Origin: Dolomedes plantarius
Lineage: Eukaryota; Arthropoda; Arachnida; Araneae; Dolomedidae
Direction of reading: 5' to 3'
NCBI GenBank assembly: GCA_907164885.2
Contig: OU015499.1
Span: forward strand, 158,104,828-158,168,827
DNA: 64,000 bases
Shown here: one piece after another, positions 11,772-25,539 of the stretch
Layout of the letters: the number at the start of each line of letters is the position of its first letter
Numbering within the stretch: position 1 is the stretch's first letter
Translations under genes and position numbers: made by a program
The notes under the pieces: model-generated
Told to the model about the DNA's origin: nothing
Databases searched by the model: none
What the model saw: only the letters and a program-made list of their open reading frames with translations

Positions 11772-13217
11772 CCCATTCAAGACTGGCATTGCAAAAACGC
11801 AACATCAATTTCTATATTTTTTTAAAGATATGTTCTAAGCTTTGTACATATGAAGTAACATTTTTATTTTATTCTCTATACTTTAATTGTTCATAATAAA
11901 TTTTTTATTTTCACATCTGCCCGCTTTTAATGCTTATGAAAAATTTTGTTTTTTTTTTCTGGTGTTTTGAAAGGGAAAAAAATGACTACTTTTAAATAAT
12001 AACTGTAGATGACAGCATATGTTAAATTTCTGATTTGATGCTTGTTCTGAGTTGACTAGAAACTAAAGAACAAAATGGCTTCAACAGATAAGGCATAATT
12101 TTTGTTTTTATGTTTCTCAATTCATATTTTTAAAAATGTTGCCAAAATGCAACATCAGTCCAATGGGTATAATTTAAGATTTTGATATGCTGCCTAGCTT
12201 TTTAAGCAGTAAATTGGTATTGTTTTCAGTTTAGGTAAGTTTGTCTCTAGAAAAAAGCGATTTTTGAGGTTCAAAGAGGCTTTGGAGTATTTTCATGAGC
12301 TAGATGATGATGATATTTTGTAATCGTCATCAGCAGAACATAATAGTGAACCACAATTCATCATTATTCCTCCAGTTCCGGATGATTTGATGGATGAAGA
12401 AGCTATTGATGGAGATATTTTATGTGAAAATGCTGAATTACAGACAGACATTGCAGGTGAAATTGACATTTTTTCTAATAAATGTAAAAATAAGCAACAC
12501 AGTAAGAAAAAGGATCATATTGTACTGGAAAAGAGAACTCCTGCATTCAGCAGGAAACCATTTGACTTACATTGTGTCAAATTAAAAAGAAGAATACATT
12601 TCAAATAAATTAATGAGTCACGAGGCTGTAGATCGATTTTAGAAATATTTACAGAATATCTGTTAAAACATATTGTCGACGAGTCTATAATTTTATTGGC
12701 GTTGCAAAGTCTAATGCATGGAGACTCTACATGGAAGTAACAAATCCTAAAATAAGTTTTTTAGAGTTTCAGAGATCTATAGCCAAATCTTTGATGAAAA
12801 CGCCTGATGAATGCACATGAATTATGTTTAACCTGAAACTTCACATACTGGAAGACCATCTTCAATTCAAAATCTAATTCTCAACAAAAGTCAGAAAGAC
12901 CGTATGGGCCTTATTATTACTAAAAATAGTGAAAATAAATGAAAGAGATGTAAACACTGCAAAATTCAAACAATTACTGTATGTAATAAGTGTAATGTAC
13001 CTCTTCATGCCAAATGTTTCAAAGACTTTCAAATTTTTAAATATATTTTTAATACCGTTTTGGACTGATGTTGCGAAGACGCAACATTTTTTAACTCTCG
13101 TAAAAATAAATTTAATTTTATGGAAACAACATAATTGTGTATTTAATGTTCTAAGAAGTGTTGAAAAACTGTTTGGTACATTTCCAATAAAGGCAACATG
13201 GAGCGGTCTTAAATGGG
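11772..13217 (+). mobile_element. piggyBac element, internally deleted
   Basis: A 1446 bp insert flanked by TTAA (11768-11771, 13218-13221), with inverted ends CCCATTCAAGACTG and CCCATTTAAGACCG. Units B (about 38995) and C (about 56333) carry the uninterrupted ATCTTAACAAAACAG site. Subterminal GCAACAT motifs recur at about 11798, 12153, 13080 and 13194. It holds remnants of a piggyBac transposase. Confidence 0.9.
12258..13068 (+). pseudogene. piggyBac transposase, deleted and frameshifted
   Basis: The acidic N-terminal part reads FHELDDDDIL, then a stop, then IIPPVPDDLMDEE and a 73-codon open piece (12387-12608). Fragments resembling the piggyBac C-terminal end follow: AWRLYMEVTNPKISFLEFQR in a shifted frame, then a cysteine-rich tail from about 12947 with the spacing CKHC-x7-CNKC-x4-HAKC, as in the piggyBac C-terminal cysteine-rich domain. 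Most of the DDD catalytic core is missing between about 12610 and 12700. It cannot encode an active transposase; the element would depend on a related one in trans. Confidence 0.75.
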
Positions 13218-13221
13218 TTAA

Positions 13222-14230
13222 CAAAACAGTTCTGTCATACAATACAGAAAAAAATATCTGTACATTAAACTTACTGGAATAGCTGTTTTTCCTGAATCCT
13301 CTGTAGTGTTATTTTAGTCCTTCGTCCATCCGAAAAGCTACGACAATTTGTCGCTAAAGGGACCACTTTTTACATTTAATTACTATGATTACGTAGAGTT
13401 GTATGCAATAAGCAACATTAAGTAAACGCTTAGGAGATACCGTTGCCATTAACCAACAAATAATGATATTCAGTTACCTGTGATTAATCACTGTTAACTG
13501 CTACCAAGTCAAAGTCATGTGGTTGAGTGAGTATACAAGTTTTCGGTTCACGAAGTTTTTCTCGTCTTTCCTTTTATCTTTTCGGGTGGTTACTTGGGTA
13601 GCCAACTTTTTCCGATTTCGTGAGAATTTTTCCGCTTTGTTTGCAACCGTATGGTTGGAAACGAATTTGTAGTATCCTGCTATTACTGAGACTCCAAAGC
13701 CCGAGACGGGACCCGTCGTGGCCATCCGGAAGGAATTCTCGTCCGTGGATATAGACCGCAGTCGGCAGCTAACCCCCCCCCCCCCCACGGCATGACTCAT
13801 CTATTACTGACACGTCTCTCTGTCTCTCCATTGCGTTGTCGCTTCTGCGCTATCCCTCCACCCCCCCCCCCAAAAAAAAAAAACTGCCCCTTGTTATCTG
13901 GCTCGCTCGGACGCTGATAACATTATGCGCTCCTGGGTGGTGGAGCTGTCATTGTCAAAGTCCCTCGCCTTGTGCGAGTATAGAACCTTCCCATTTGGTG
14001 GAAGCTTGCCGTAGCCATTTTCCTCTCGTCGCTGTTTTGCGGAGGAGTTAAGCTGGCGTGTCTGCTCTTGAACATGGAAAGCAGAGTGTCCAATAGAAGA
14101 AGAATCATACTTCGATCATAGCATCGTACGGTTGGAGGTAAAGCGGGGGTCTTCGATCTCCCGCTATGCATTCTGTCAACTACACACATTTATTATGCTC
14201 GTTTATTGATAGTGTAGTGATAAAACACAT
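13222..14230. other. Unit A segment shared with unit B, no gene identified
   Basis: Matches 39010-39990 in unit B. Both contain a GC-richer stretch (about 13800-14165, 39520-39845) with minus-strand open frames sharing TPALPPTVRCYDRSMILLL and SRHASLTPPQNSD. The frames diverge by indels downstream of that, and I do not recognise the product. A hairpin-forming motif (GCGGGGG/CCCCCGC type) lies at about 14135-14165. Poly-C runs occur at 13772-13785 and 13859-13870. Confidence 0.4.
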
Positions 14231-14261
14231 TTATTTTGTTCGTTTATTTATGTTTTTTACA

Positions 14262-15260
14262 GCTTCACTTGTATACTGCATAGATATTCCTGGACTTAGA
14301 GCCCATATATCTTTCACAGCTGATCATGATCGATATCAGTGGAGACCATTTATTGATTCTAGTAAGAGAAGCTTAAAAGGTGTCTTACTGCGTAATGGCA
14401 ATTTGCTTCAATTCCTGTAGCACATTCGGTAATTTTAAGTGAATCATACTTTGATTTTCTCCTCGTTAAAATAAAATATCAAGAATTTAAATGGCAAATT
14501 TGTGTTGATTTGAAAATTGTAATCACGTTATTAAGCCAGCAAGGTGGATGTACAATAAGGCCCTCTTTTCCTTTCTGAGTGGGATAGTAGAGTCTAAAAA
14601 CCAACACTGGCTAAGAAAAGAATGGCCTCTAAGGAAAAATTTAATTCTAGGATCAAAGAATGTGATTCGGCAGAACATAGTGGATCCAAAACAAGTCCTC
14701 TAATCACCCTTGCACATAAAATTAGGGTTGATGAAACAATTTGTTGGAGCTTTGGACAAAAATTGTGATTGCTTTCGATATTTAAATGATGTTCTTCCAC
14801 ATTCATCAGAAGGTGAAATCAAAGAAGGTGTGTTCGTCGGCCCAGATATAAGGCTGTTAATGAATTATAAAAAATTTTCAGAAAAAAAATGAAATCGGTC
14901 GAGATAAAACATGGGTTAGTTTCAAAGACGTTCCTCAGAAATTTTTAGGAAATTGCAAGGATCCTAACTATACAATGATAGTGGAAAAAATCCTACAAAA
15001 TGAAACTTTAAAGAACTAGGTTGTGACATGAACCTAAAAATATACTTTCTGCACTCCCATCTTAAGAATTTTCCTGAAAATCTTGGTGCGTTGACTAAGG
15101 AACAAGGTGAACGATTCCAAAAAGATGTAAAATACATGGGAAAATGATATCTGGAATGCCAATAGGATTGCAGACTACTGCTGGGGGATAAAAAGACACA
15201 TTGAACCAGTTTCAAAATTTAAAGGACACAAGCTTCCTTTGAACAATAAAATAAATTTGT
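14262..15260 (+). pseudogene. Decayed uncharacterised arthropod repeat-family protein (unit A)
   Basis: Successive frames read WRPFIDSSKRSLKGVLLRNG, then AHSVILSESYFDFLLVKIKY, KWQICVDLK, LLSQQGGCT, WDSRV-like, PLHIKLGLMKQFVGALDK, GVFVGPDIRLLMN, KFLGNCKDPNY, YFLHSHLKNFPENLGALTKE and QGERFQKD. I know this motif series from a very common uncharacterised protein family in arthropod genomes, usually annotated only as hypothetical; its biochemical role is unknown to me. Here it is broken by several frameshifts and stops, for example after LLQFL at 14420, and most breaks recur in unit B, so decay began before the duplication. A Tc1 fragment follows about 270 bp downstream. Confidence 0.7.
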
Positions 15261-15524
15261 GCAATATTTAAAAGCTGATGTCTTTTTTCACATATATCTG
15301 ACGTTATTCTTATTTTTTGGTTATTTCCAGCATTTTTTGCAAGTAAATTATATTGAAATAATGAATGTTTTGTGTATTGTTTATACGAGAATTTTTATAA
15401 ATGTCTAAAAATCGAAATTTTTTCTTTCATAATCGTAAAAAATCCTTATGCGGTACAGACAAATGGATATTATTTTTGAAATCACCATGACAAATATCAC
15501 ATTGCCTCGACATCAAATATCATA

Positions 15525-16567
15525 GCGAATCGCTCGACATTTGGGTAGGAGCGATGGCACTATTAGACGATGTTGGCAGGAATGGGTGAAACATGGCCGA
15601 ACACAGCGTCAGGAAGAAAGCGGTGGGCTAGAGAAACGACAGAACGTGAGGACCGAGCAATCGTTAGAGCGGCACGCACAGCCCCAGATTCATCGTTATC
15701 ATCAATCGTACGTGCAACTGGTGTTTCAGTGACCGCAAGGACCATTCATAGGAGACTCAGAGAAAGGGGGCTGAGTTCACGGCGCAAATTGTTCCCACTA
15801 CCATTAACCTCTTCACACCGACAAGCCCGTTTGCAGTGGTCTCGGGTACATTCGACTTGGAATGTCACTGACTGGAGACAATTGCCTTCAGCAATGAGTT
15901 TCGCTTCGAATTGAGCCCCGGTGACCACCGAATACGTGTCTGAAGACGCCCCCGGACAGCGGTGCGATACCAACCTGACTGTCTTCCGCCATACGGGCCG
16001 ACAACCAGGAATGATGGTCTGCGGTGACATTTCATTTCATATCAGGACCCCTTTGGTTGTCAAAGAGGTACATCGACGATATTCTACACCCCGTTGTGTT
16101 GCCCTTCATATCACGCCATTCTGGGCTAACATTTCAGCAAGATAATGCCCGCCCGCACACGGCGAGAGTTTCTACTGCTTGTCCTCGGGCTTGCCCAAGG
16201 CTACCTTGGCCAGCGATGTCGCCGAATCTCTCCCCCAATGAGCACGTTTGGAGCATTATGGGCAGGGCCCTCCAACCAGCTTGGGATTTTGAAGATGTAG
16301 CGCGCCAATTGGACAGAATTTGGCACGATATCCCGTAGGAAGACACTCGTCACCTCTATCCATCAATGCTGAGCGGAATAGCTGCTTGCATAAGGGCCAG
16401 AGGTAGAGCAACGTGTTATTGACTTTTTCACTTTGTAAAGCTCTTTCTTTTGAATAAATCATCCAATTTTTCTCAAATTGTAATAATTTATTTTTCTGTA
16501 CGTGTACATATCTACCGGTTTTCGTCGGATTGTGATAACTCTTTCTTGGTGTGTCTTTTTTCTTGTC
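15525..16567 (+). mobile_element. Tc1-like element, 5'-truncated (unit A)
   Basis: The right terminal repeat reads (reversed) GACAAGAAAAAAGACACACC and abuts TA at 16568. The left part is missing: homology to the full copy at 22013-23411 begins only at GCGAATCGCTCGACATTT. The same truncation point occurs in unit B (41267), so the truncated copy predates the duplication. Confidence 0.8.
15541..16338 (+). pseudogene. Tc1 transposase pseudogene
   Basis: The frames carry an HTH-like SDGTIRRCWQEWVKHGRTQR, then REDRAIVRAARTAPDSSL, ARTIHRRLRERGLS, RQARLQWSR, and in another frame RYIDDILHPVVLPFI, FQQDNARPHTARV and SPNLSPNEHVWSIMGRALQP, ending near RIWHDIP. The QDNARPHTAR and NEHVW motifs hold the second and third catalytic acids of the DD34E transposase, which would act by cut-and-paste at TA. 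The first ~30 residues of the usual ~340 are gone and frameshifts near 15900 and 16060 separate the pieces. It is inactive. Confidence 0.85.
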
Positions 16568-16575
16568 TAAGAGTG

Positions 16576-16589
16576 TATATGTATATGTG

Positions 16590-16646
<57 letters not shown>

Positions 16647-16707
16647 GTGTGTGTGTGTGTATGTATGTGTGTGTGTGTGTATGTATGAGTGTGTGTGTAT
16701 GTATGTA
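16576..16707. repeat. Compound TA/TG microsatellite
   Basis: Runs of TATATA, then TG dinucleotides interrupted by TATG steps, between the Tc1 end and the DUF4817 element. The 93-codon open frame here (YIYICVCVCV) is a microsatellite artefact. Confidence 0.9.

Positions 16708-19225
<2,518 letters not shown>

Positions 19226-19283
<58 letters not shown>
19226..19283. repeat. (TA)n microsatellite
   Basis: About 58 bp of TA between two TIR elements. Confidence 0.95.
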
Positions 19284-19284
<1 letters not shown>

Positions 19285-20809
19285 CTCACTTCCAAAAGTT
19301 AAGCACGGAGAGGAAAATGTTAATTTCCGTAAGCCAATCTGAATTAAAGAAGCTGAAATTTGCTGCAAAGATAGAAGGAAATATGCAAATATGTTATGCA
19401 ACAGACAATCACGGTTTCGCGTCGAGAAATATGCAAAAAAGGCAGTCGTATAAGAAGCCGGCATCGTGAAGGGTTACAGGAGTTGCATGTGAGTGCTGAT
19501 GAAAGCTGTTGAGAACATTCGTACGATTTGTTTTCAAGCTAGACGTATTTATATGGCTTCCAGAAGACGAATGGAATATTCTGAGCGCTGGCGGAAGCAT
19601 TGAAGCAGGACAGTCTATCACAGATGTTGCTCTTTTCTTCGTCGTTCATAATTCCGTCATTTCACGATTATGGAAACAATTCCAAACCAACCAAACAGTT
19701 GTCCGAAGACCTGTAGCCGGTCGTCAAAGGGATACGACACCCTCGTAAGATTGATTTATTACTGTTGCAGCCAAGCGGAATCGAAGATCGACCTCCACAG
19801 ATGTTACATCTATAGTTGCAGCGGCCATTGGTAAGACGATATCTGCCACTACTGTTCGTAGAAGGCTACACATGAATGGTCTGTACGCCCGGGTACCCCG
19901 AATTTGCGTTCCTTTATCCGTCTAATCCAGAGGGGCACGATTAAAGTAATGCCGCTAGCATGTGAATTCGACTGTGTCTGATTGGGGCAACGTTATGTTC
20001 ACAGAGGAGTCCAGATTTGCCCTACAACCCGATGATAAGCGTGTAAGGGTCTGAAGGGAACAAGGCACACGCAATCGACCCGAGAACATCACCGAACAGC
20101 ACGCATTTCGCGGTGGAAGCATCATGGTCTGGGCAGGGATTTCATTGGGATATCGCACCTACCTGCACATCTACAGGCGAGGTTCTATGACGGCTGTACG
20201 GTATCGATATGAAGTCCTAGATACCACTGTGAAACTGTAAGCTGCAGCAGTCGGTCCTTTCGTTTTAACGGACGATAATGCCCGACCAATAGAGCTGCCA
20301 TCGTTGACGACTTTCTGGAGAGTGACGGGATTGCGCGTATGGAGTGGCCGGCTTTCTCACCGGACCTTAATCCAATTGAAAATCTTTGGGATGCCCTCGG
20401 CCGTGCTGTATGTAGACGTTTCCCACCTCCAGCCACGCTCAGAGATTTAGAAACTGCTCTACAGGATGAATGGCGATTACTGGACTCTGCGGTGGTTGAT
20501 CACCTCGAAACAAACATGATCACACGCTGTACACTTTGTATGAAGGTTAGGGGTGCTCACATACCCTATTAATGTCAGTTTTTGTTGTTTGTTTTGCATT
20601 TAAACATCATTTTGTTAAGGACACAAATATGACGTCATCTTATAATTTATGAAAATTCAATATTTTTTTTTATCTCTATTTGTAATTCTTTGTTTTGTTT
20701 CGTGAATAAACATAGAGCTACTTACTTGCAGCATTTCAGGTCAATCAAAGCAGTACTTGTCCATTTTTTCGCATTTTACCGCTCCGTGCTTAATTTTTGG
20801 AAGTGAGTG
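19284..20809 (+). mobile_element. Tc1-like element, second family
   Basis: Inverted ends ACTCACTTCCAAAAGTTAAG and, reversed, ACTCACTTCCAAAAATTAAG; total 1.5 kb, flanked by TA. It lies in the part of unit A that unit B lacks. The ends and transposase differ from the Tc1 copies at 15525, 22013 and 41267. Confidence 0.85.
19530..20572 (+). pseudogene. Tc1 transposase pseudogene, second family
   Basis: Pieces in order: ITDVALFFVVHNSVISRLWK (HTH) with NQTVVRRPVAGRQRDTTPS, then TSIVAAAIGKTISATTVRRR, a DWGNVMFTEESRF region (first catalytic block, with Thr-Glu where Ser-Asp is usual), RGGSIMVWAGISLGYRTYLH, VGPFVLTDDNARP (second Asp) and MEWPAFSPDLNPIENLWDALGRAV (third acid, Glu). The final open piece 20339-20572 is well preserved through LDSAVVDHLE. 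Several stops and frameshifts separate the pieces. It is a dead DD34E transposase. Confidence 0.85.
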
Positions 20810-22012
20810 TATATATAATATACAAAACCAAACACCCTTTCAAATTTCCAAATTCTTTTCAATTTCATTTAAAATGACTTGGACGTAAGCAAACTAATTT
20901 CGTTTTAAAAGAACAAAGGAATTGTGCGTGACCTAAAGACAATAGTAGGAAATTGATAGACCGTCCCTGTTCCACAGTCTCGAGGACGCCTAAAAAGTCG
21001 TAACAAATCATGGGATTCTTATGCCGAGATAACTGGGTCGACCAAATAATGCAGGTTGCACGGGTCAGGTGACAAGACCTCATGAAGATTATTTAAGCTC
21101 GAACACAGGTTTTTCACCCTTTCTGTTCTGTACTGCGTTTCTGCTTCCTTGCGTCTCGTGTTGTTTCTTGTTCTGCGCTGCGCCAATACTCCGATGTAAA
21201 GTTCTGTCTTCGCACTGCCTGACGGCCGGCCCAGGTGCTGTTATTGCCATTTAATGTTCCTCCAGCAAACGCTGTTATCTTGTTGTGCTCTTCCACGTCG
21301 CTGTTTTGAAGTATACACCCACTCAATAAAGTGTTCCAGCTCTTTAGTGTATTCCTGCTTTTTACTCGGGTTTATATGTGCTCCTCGAGTGTGTTTTATG
21401 ACAGCGTTCCAACAGCAATGTTTTGTGCATTCATTGTGCTTGCCGATACTACATTTGAGTCGTTCAGGATGGTTGTCTACGCAGGAAAAGGAAAGTGTTG
21501 CCGCTTGTTCTGCGACTTGTTTCGTGTGGTGTATCATTACAATTTGAATAGTTTTATACGTTGGTTCTTTCTTCGGTGCAGCGTAAAGAAATGACGCATG
21601 CTGTGCCTTCATCATCCATTGTTTGTTACATTAATTCGTGTGCCATAGACTGTTTGTCAACTACGAATTCCACAATTAGAGTGAACCCCTTCTAATCAAG
21701 GAGAATTCTTCCTAACCTCTGGTATTATGTACTGGCTTTTCAACGAGATGAAGAAAGTGGTGTGCGTCAACATATGGTGCTTCACTAATTATAAAATTAT
21801 TTCTAAATTAAAAATTATGACTTTAAAAAGGTAAAGAGGTAGGCAAGAAAAATAATAAAAAGAAAATTAATTTTTTTTATTATTGGCATACTATTTTAAT
21901 TGATTTATAAGCCAATTAGTTTGAAAAAATTTAAGATAATTGCAATTTTTGTATGTATACTTCAAGTGTCTATTTTTCATATTATATTAATATTTTTCTT
22001 TATAAACTCATA
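20810..22012. other. Unidentified segment, possible solo LTR
   Basis: The stretch about 21040-21400 has a TATTTAAG box (about 21092), a GC-richer transcribed-looking part and AATAAA (21326), as in an LTR, but no second copy, internal region or clear ends are visible. Overlapping open frames on both strands (to 124 codons) show no recognisable motifs. The rest is AT-rich with nothing recognisable. Confidence 0.3.
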
Positions 22013-23411
22013 GACAAAAAAAAAACGACGCACCAAGAAGCGGTGATGCAAATTGGACACAAATTGATATGCATACAGGTTTCGACGGGAAAGGCAAAAT
22101 TTGAAAGTTTGGCGGCCAATGAATGAACATGTGACGCTGCAGCGCATCTTAACTGCACAACTGGCAGAATATTAAAGGGGAGAAATTTCGATTCCATGTC
22201 ATAAATTCTTTACGAATTTCATTCCGTGTACTCAGGTAGAAAGTAACTATGCCTCGCATACAGATGCGCGAACAATATACGCAGATGTCAGCATTTGAGA
22301 GAGAACGTGTAGTTGGGCTCAAAGAAGCCGGTTGATCTAATCGGCGAATCACTCGACATTTGGATAGGAGCGTTGCCACTATTAAACGATGTTGGAAGGA
22401 ATGGGTGAACCATGGCCGAACACAGCGTCAAGAAGGAAGTGGTCGGCATACAGAAACGACAGAACGTGAGGACCGAACAATCGTCAGATCGGCACTCACA
22501 GCCCCAAATTCATCATTATCATCGATCGTACGTGCAACTGTGCTTTAAAGACCGCAAGGACCATTCATAAGCGGTTCAGAGAAAGGGGGGGGGCTGAGCT
22601 CACGGTGAAAATTGTTCCGATTACCATTGACCTCTGTACACAGACAAGCCCGTTTGCAGTGATATCGGGCACATTAGATATGGAATGTCACTGACTGGAG
22701 TAGAATTGTCTGCAGTGATGATTTCGACTTCGAATTGAGCCCCGTTGACCAGCGAATACGTGTCTGGAGACGCCCCGGACAGCGGTGGGATACCATCCTG
22801 ATTGTCTTCCGCTATACGGGTCGACAACCAGAAGTGATGGTCTGGGGTGCCTTTTCATTTCATAGCAGGACCCCTTTGGTTGCCGTCCGCGGCACCCTTA
22901 CAGCAAAGCGGTACGTCGACGACATTCTGCGCTCCGTTGAGTTGATTTTCATATCACGCCATCCTGGGCTGATATGCTTAAACGATTTCAGCAAGATAAG
23001 CCTCGCATGCACACGGCGAAAGTTACTACTGCTTGTCTTCGTGCTTGCCCAACGCTATCTTGGCCAGCAAGGTCAAATGATCTCTTCCCCTTTGAGCATG
23101 TTTAGAGCATTACGGGCAGGGCCCTCCAACCAGATCGGGATTTCCACGATCTAACGCGCCAATTGGACAGAATTTGGCACGATATCCCACCGAAGGACAC
23201 CCGCCACCTCTTTCAATCAATGCCAAGCCGAATAGCTTCTTACATAAGGGCCAGAGATGGACCAACGCGTCATTGACTTTTCCCTTTGTGAAGATCTTTC
23301 TCTTGAAAAAATCCTCCAATTTTTCTCAAATTCTGTTTATCACAGCGACCGATTTTCGTACCATTCGGCCAACTCCTTCTTTGTGCGTCTTTTTCTCTTT
23401 CTTTTTTTGCC
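22013..23411 (+). mobile_element. Full-length Tc1-like element
   Basis: A 1399 bp element. The left terminal repeat contains ACGACGCACCAAGAAG and the right, reversed, AGACGCACAAAGAAGG. TA lies at 22011-22012 and 23412-23413. It is the same family as the truncated copies at 15525 and 41267 and supplies their missing 5' part. Confidence 0.85.
22249..23276 (+). pseudogene. Tc1 transposase, nearly full length but broken
   Basis: Starts at an ATG reading MPRIQMREQYTQMSAFERER, with the N-terminal HTH (NRRITRHLDRSVATIKRCWK). After REDRTIVRSALTAPNSSLS a TAA stops the frame (22548). The catalytic part resumes from RIRVWRRPGQRWD, VMVWGAFSFHSRTPL and RYVDDILRSVELI, then shifts frame at the QQDK (second Asp) and FEHV (third Glu) motifs, ending in SRIASYIRARDGPTRH with a TGA at 23274. 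It is about 340 codons in all, the usual Tc1 length. An early stop after KEAG (22335) and at least three other lesions make it inactive. Confidence 0.85.
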
Positions 23412-23440
23412 TAAAGTGTATAAAATTATTTTGATAATAA

Positions 23441-24057
23441 TGAGAATGGAAACTAAGAAAGTTAAATCACAGGACCAGTCGTTCACAATCAGGGTTAATA
23501 AAGATGGTGGCTTAAAAGAAACTAAACATGACCAGTCGTTTTCAGTTAGTGTTAGTGATGGAGGAAATTCTAGTCATGAGAGTGAAATGCAGACACAGGT
23601 TATTGACAGTTTGGAGTGAGAGTTGAGGGATATTATTCCTTTTGACCCACAAGGGAGTATGAAAGTAGAACGATGGTTAGAATATTTTGAACAGAAATAT
23701 TCCAAGTTACAGTTAACAGACGGGTGGAAAATACAAAACTTATCAAAATATTCAAAGGAAGAAACCCTTACTGCCTTTGTGAACTCGTTTTTACATATTC
23801 AGCATTGGGCAGAACTTAACAGATACATTGCAGGAGATTTTTTTCCCCCAACTGATAGTGTCGATTTTTCAGAGTTTTCCAATTTAAAATATAAGACGGG
23901 AGAGGACTTACGCATATTTTCATTAAAAATTTGAGATAGGGAAAAAGTTAGGATTATCTAAGAAAATAATAGTCGAAGGGTTAAGTTCACAAAAGAGAAT
24001 GAGAATCGCCGAAAATCCTCCTCAGACAAAACTCATTTTACAGTTACTTTTGTAAAC
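23441..24057 (+). pseudogene. gag-like retroelement relic
   Basis: Two open pieces in one frame, 23257-23619 and 23623-23934, are separated by a single TGA after VIDSLE (23617-23619). They read IIPFDPQGSMKVERWLEYFE, KYSKLQLTDGWKIQNL, LTAFVNSFLHIQHWAELNRY and SNLKYKTGEDLRIFS. A shifted frame continues with IGKKLGLSKKIIVEGLSS. The order of helices and the spacing resemble Gypsy-type gag capsid regions (inference from general resemblance). No LTR, protease or reverse transcriptase is visible nearby. It is absent from unit B. Confidence 0.55.
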
Positions 24058-25050
24058 GTGAAAGCTCGTCATTTAAAAAGTTTTCAATGGATTTCGATGA
24101 AATTTTACGATAGTGTTTGGCATATTACTGACTAAGTTTTGAACTAAAAGCTAAGCTCTAAGTGTTCACTGAATCATTCTACAGGTACCTGTACTTATAA
24201 ACAGATAATTATTTTTAGAAAAAATCAGTTTTTCCCATTTTTTTATTATATTTCGGTGGATTTTAGAAATATTGTAAAACTTTTAGTTCAGAACACAGGA
24301 AAGTGTCACAGTACTCTAAAGTATAAAGGAAATTAAAATACAAGTTGGTTCAAAATTATTGAGAGCATTTCATGTTTGAAAAAACAGAAATGATGTACGT
24401 ACATGTTTATTGTTTTCTTGGAAAGAGGAATTAAAACAGTTTCAAACAAAAAAATTTTAAACCTTAAATAACTTCCACATAAGCCAGTAGATGGCGCGAC
24501 ATATCGCATTTAAAATTTACTAATTGCGTCAGTCTGCAAATGTCTACCGTGCATGAAAAAGCAATGTGCGTTTTGTGGTTCCATGAAAGCAAATCCGTGG
24601 TTACTAATTTTGTTCCTTTTTTTTCTAACATGAAATGCGCTCTTTTAAAATGTTATAACATTTTTCCCAAATAATTTATTATCACGATTTTATATCCCAT
24701 TTCAACTAAAAACATACGCAAATACGTTTACAAATGTATCATAAAATATTAAATCAAAATAATATCAAATTAATTATTCCACAACAACTTGTCCGCATTC
24801 GTCTTTTAATTAAACTGTTTCCAGTGAGTAATTAATTATTTAAATAAATCTTTTTGAATTTATATAAATTCTCTATTCTAGAATTTACTTCTTTTTCGCA
24901 TGCTCGGTCCATATAACAAAATTTCACTGTCATTTGCTCGCAATTTTGAGAGTTCAGATCATTTCTTCTGTTTTCTAAAATCAACCATTTTTTATGTGCT
25001 CACAGCAAAGTGTATTCTGCAGTGATGTTAACTAAATTTTCTGACGTATT
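24058..25050. other. AT-rich stretch, nothing recognised
   Basis: No open frame of note, no repeat ends and no RNA-like folds that I can support. It belongs to the 6.4 kb of unit A missing from unit B. Confidence 0.5.
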
Positions 25051-25059
25051 TATTCGATG

Positions 25060-25537
25060 GACAGCTGGAAACGTGATCTGGTATCGAGACCAAATTCCCT
25101 CACCCATGCCATGCGAGTGTGGTTATCGATCATTCCCATGGAAGCCAACAAAATGACAGCGACCATGTATACGACCAGATTAACCTCTAATCCAGTATGA
25201 AAATGCACACCAGATCAACAGAAAACGTTCTTCACGATCGGTACACCGTTCCTAGGACCTCTTCAAAGTATAGCTCGTCGCCCTATTATTCTCAGTGGCC
25301 TAGACCTAGTACTTCCAGACGATTCCTGACCACAGAGAGTGATTTTTTTTCTAAGTTGTTCATATTTTCATTAACTCCATTGGCGATGTTCTCGCTTGAA
25401 TTAAGAATCCAGGTTAATCTTTTAACCCACACTTCAAATTTACGTTGAAGTAGTAGGTAAATCGCGGCACTGAAAGTAAATATGGTCGTTGTCATATGAA
25501 TCGTCTGCATGGGAATAACTGATAATCCCACTCGCAA
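25060..25537 (-). pseudogene. Possible multi-pass membrane receptor remnant
   Basis: On the minus strand an 81-codon open frame (25537-25292) has a hydrophobic stretch (TTIFTFSAAIYLLL) followed by a basic/amphipathic stretch (RKFEVWVKRLTWILNSSENI) and NMNNLEKKSLSVVRNRLEVL. After a stop, the same strand continues with ELYFEEVLGTVYR and a second hydrophobic stretch, NLVVYMVAVILLASMGM. Alternating hydrophobic helices and basic loops recall arthropod gustatory-receptor-like 7TM proteins, but no diagnostic C-terminal motif is present and several stops occur. This is tentative; it may be chance open sequence. Confidence 0.25.
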
Positions 25538-25539
25538 GG

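Noticed and set aside
12874..13282. Two ~120-codon overlapping open frames on opposite strands
   Set aside because: They lie across the piggyBac right end and the unit A sequence; the supported reading is the cysteine-rich piggyBac tail in a third frame.
13501..13800. 99-codon minus-strand open frame
   Set aside because: Contains a poly-C-derived Gly run and is not maintained in the unit B paralogue.
21241..21615. 124-codon minus-strand open frame
   Set aside because: No motif, overlapped by long frames on the other strand; more likely part of a GC-richer LTR-like segment.
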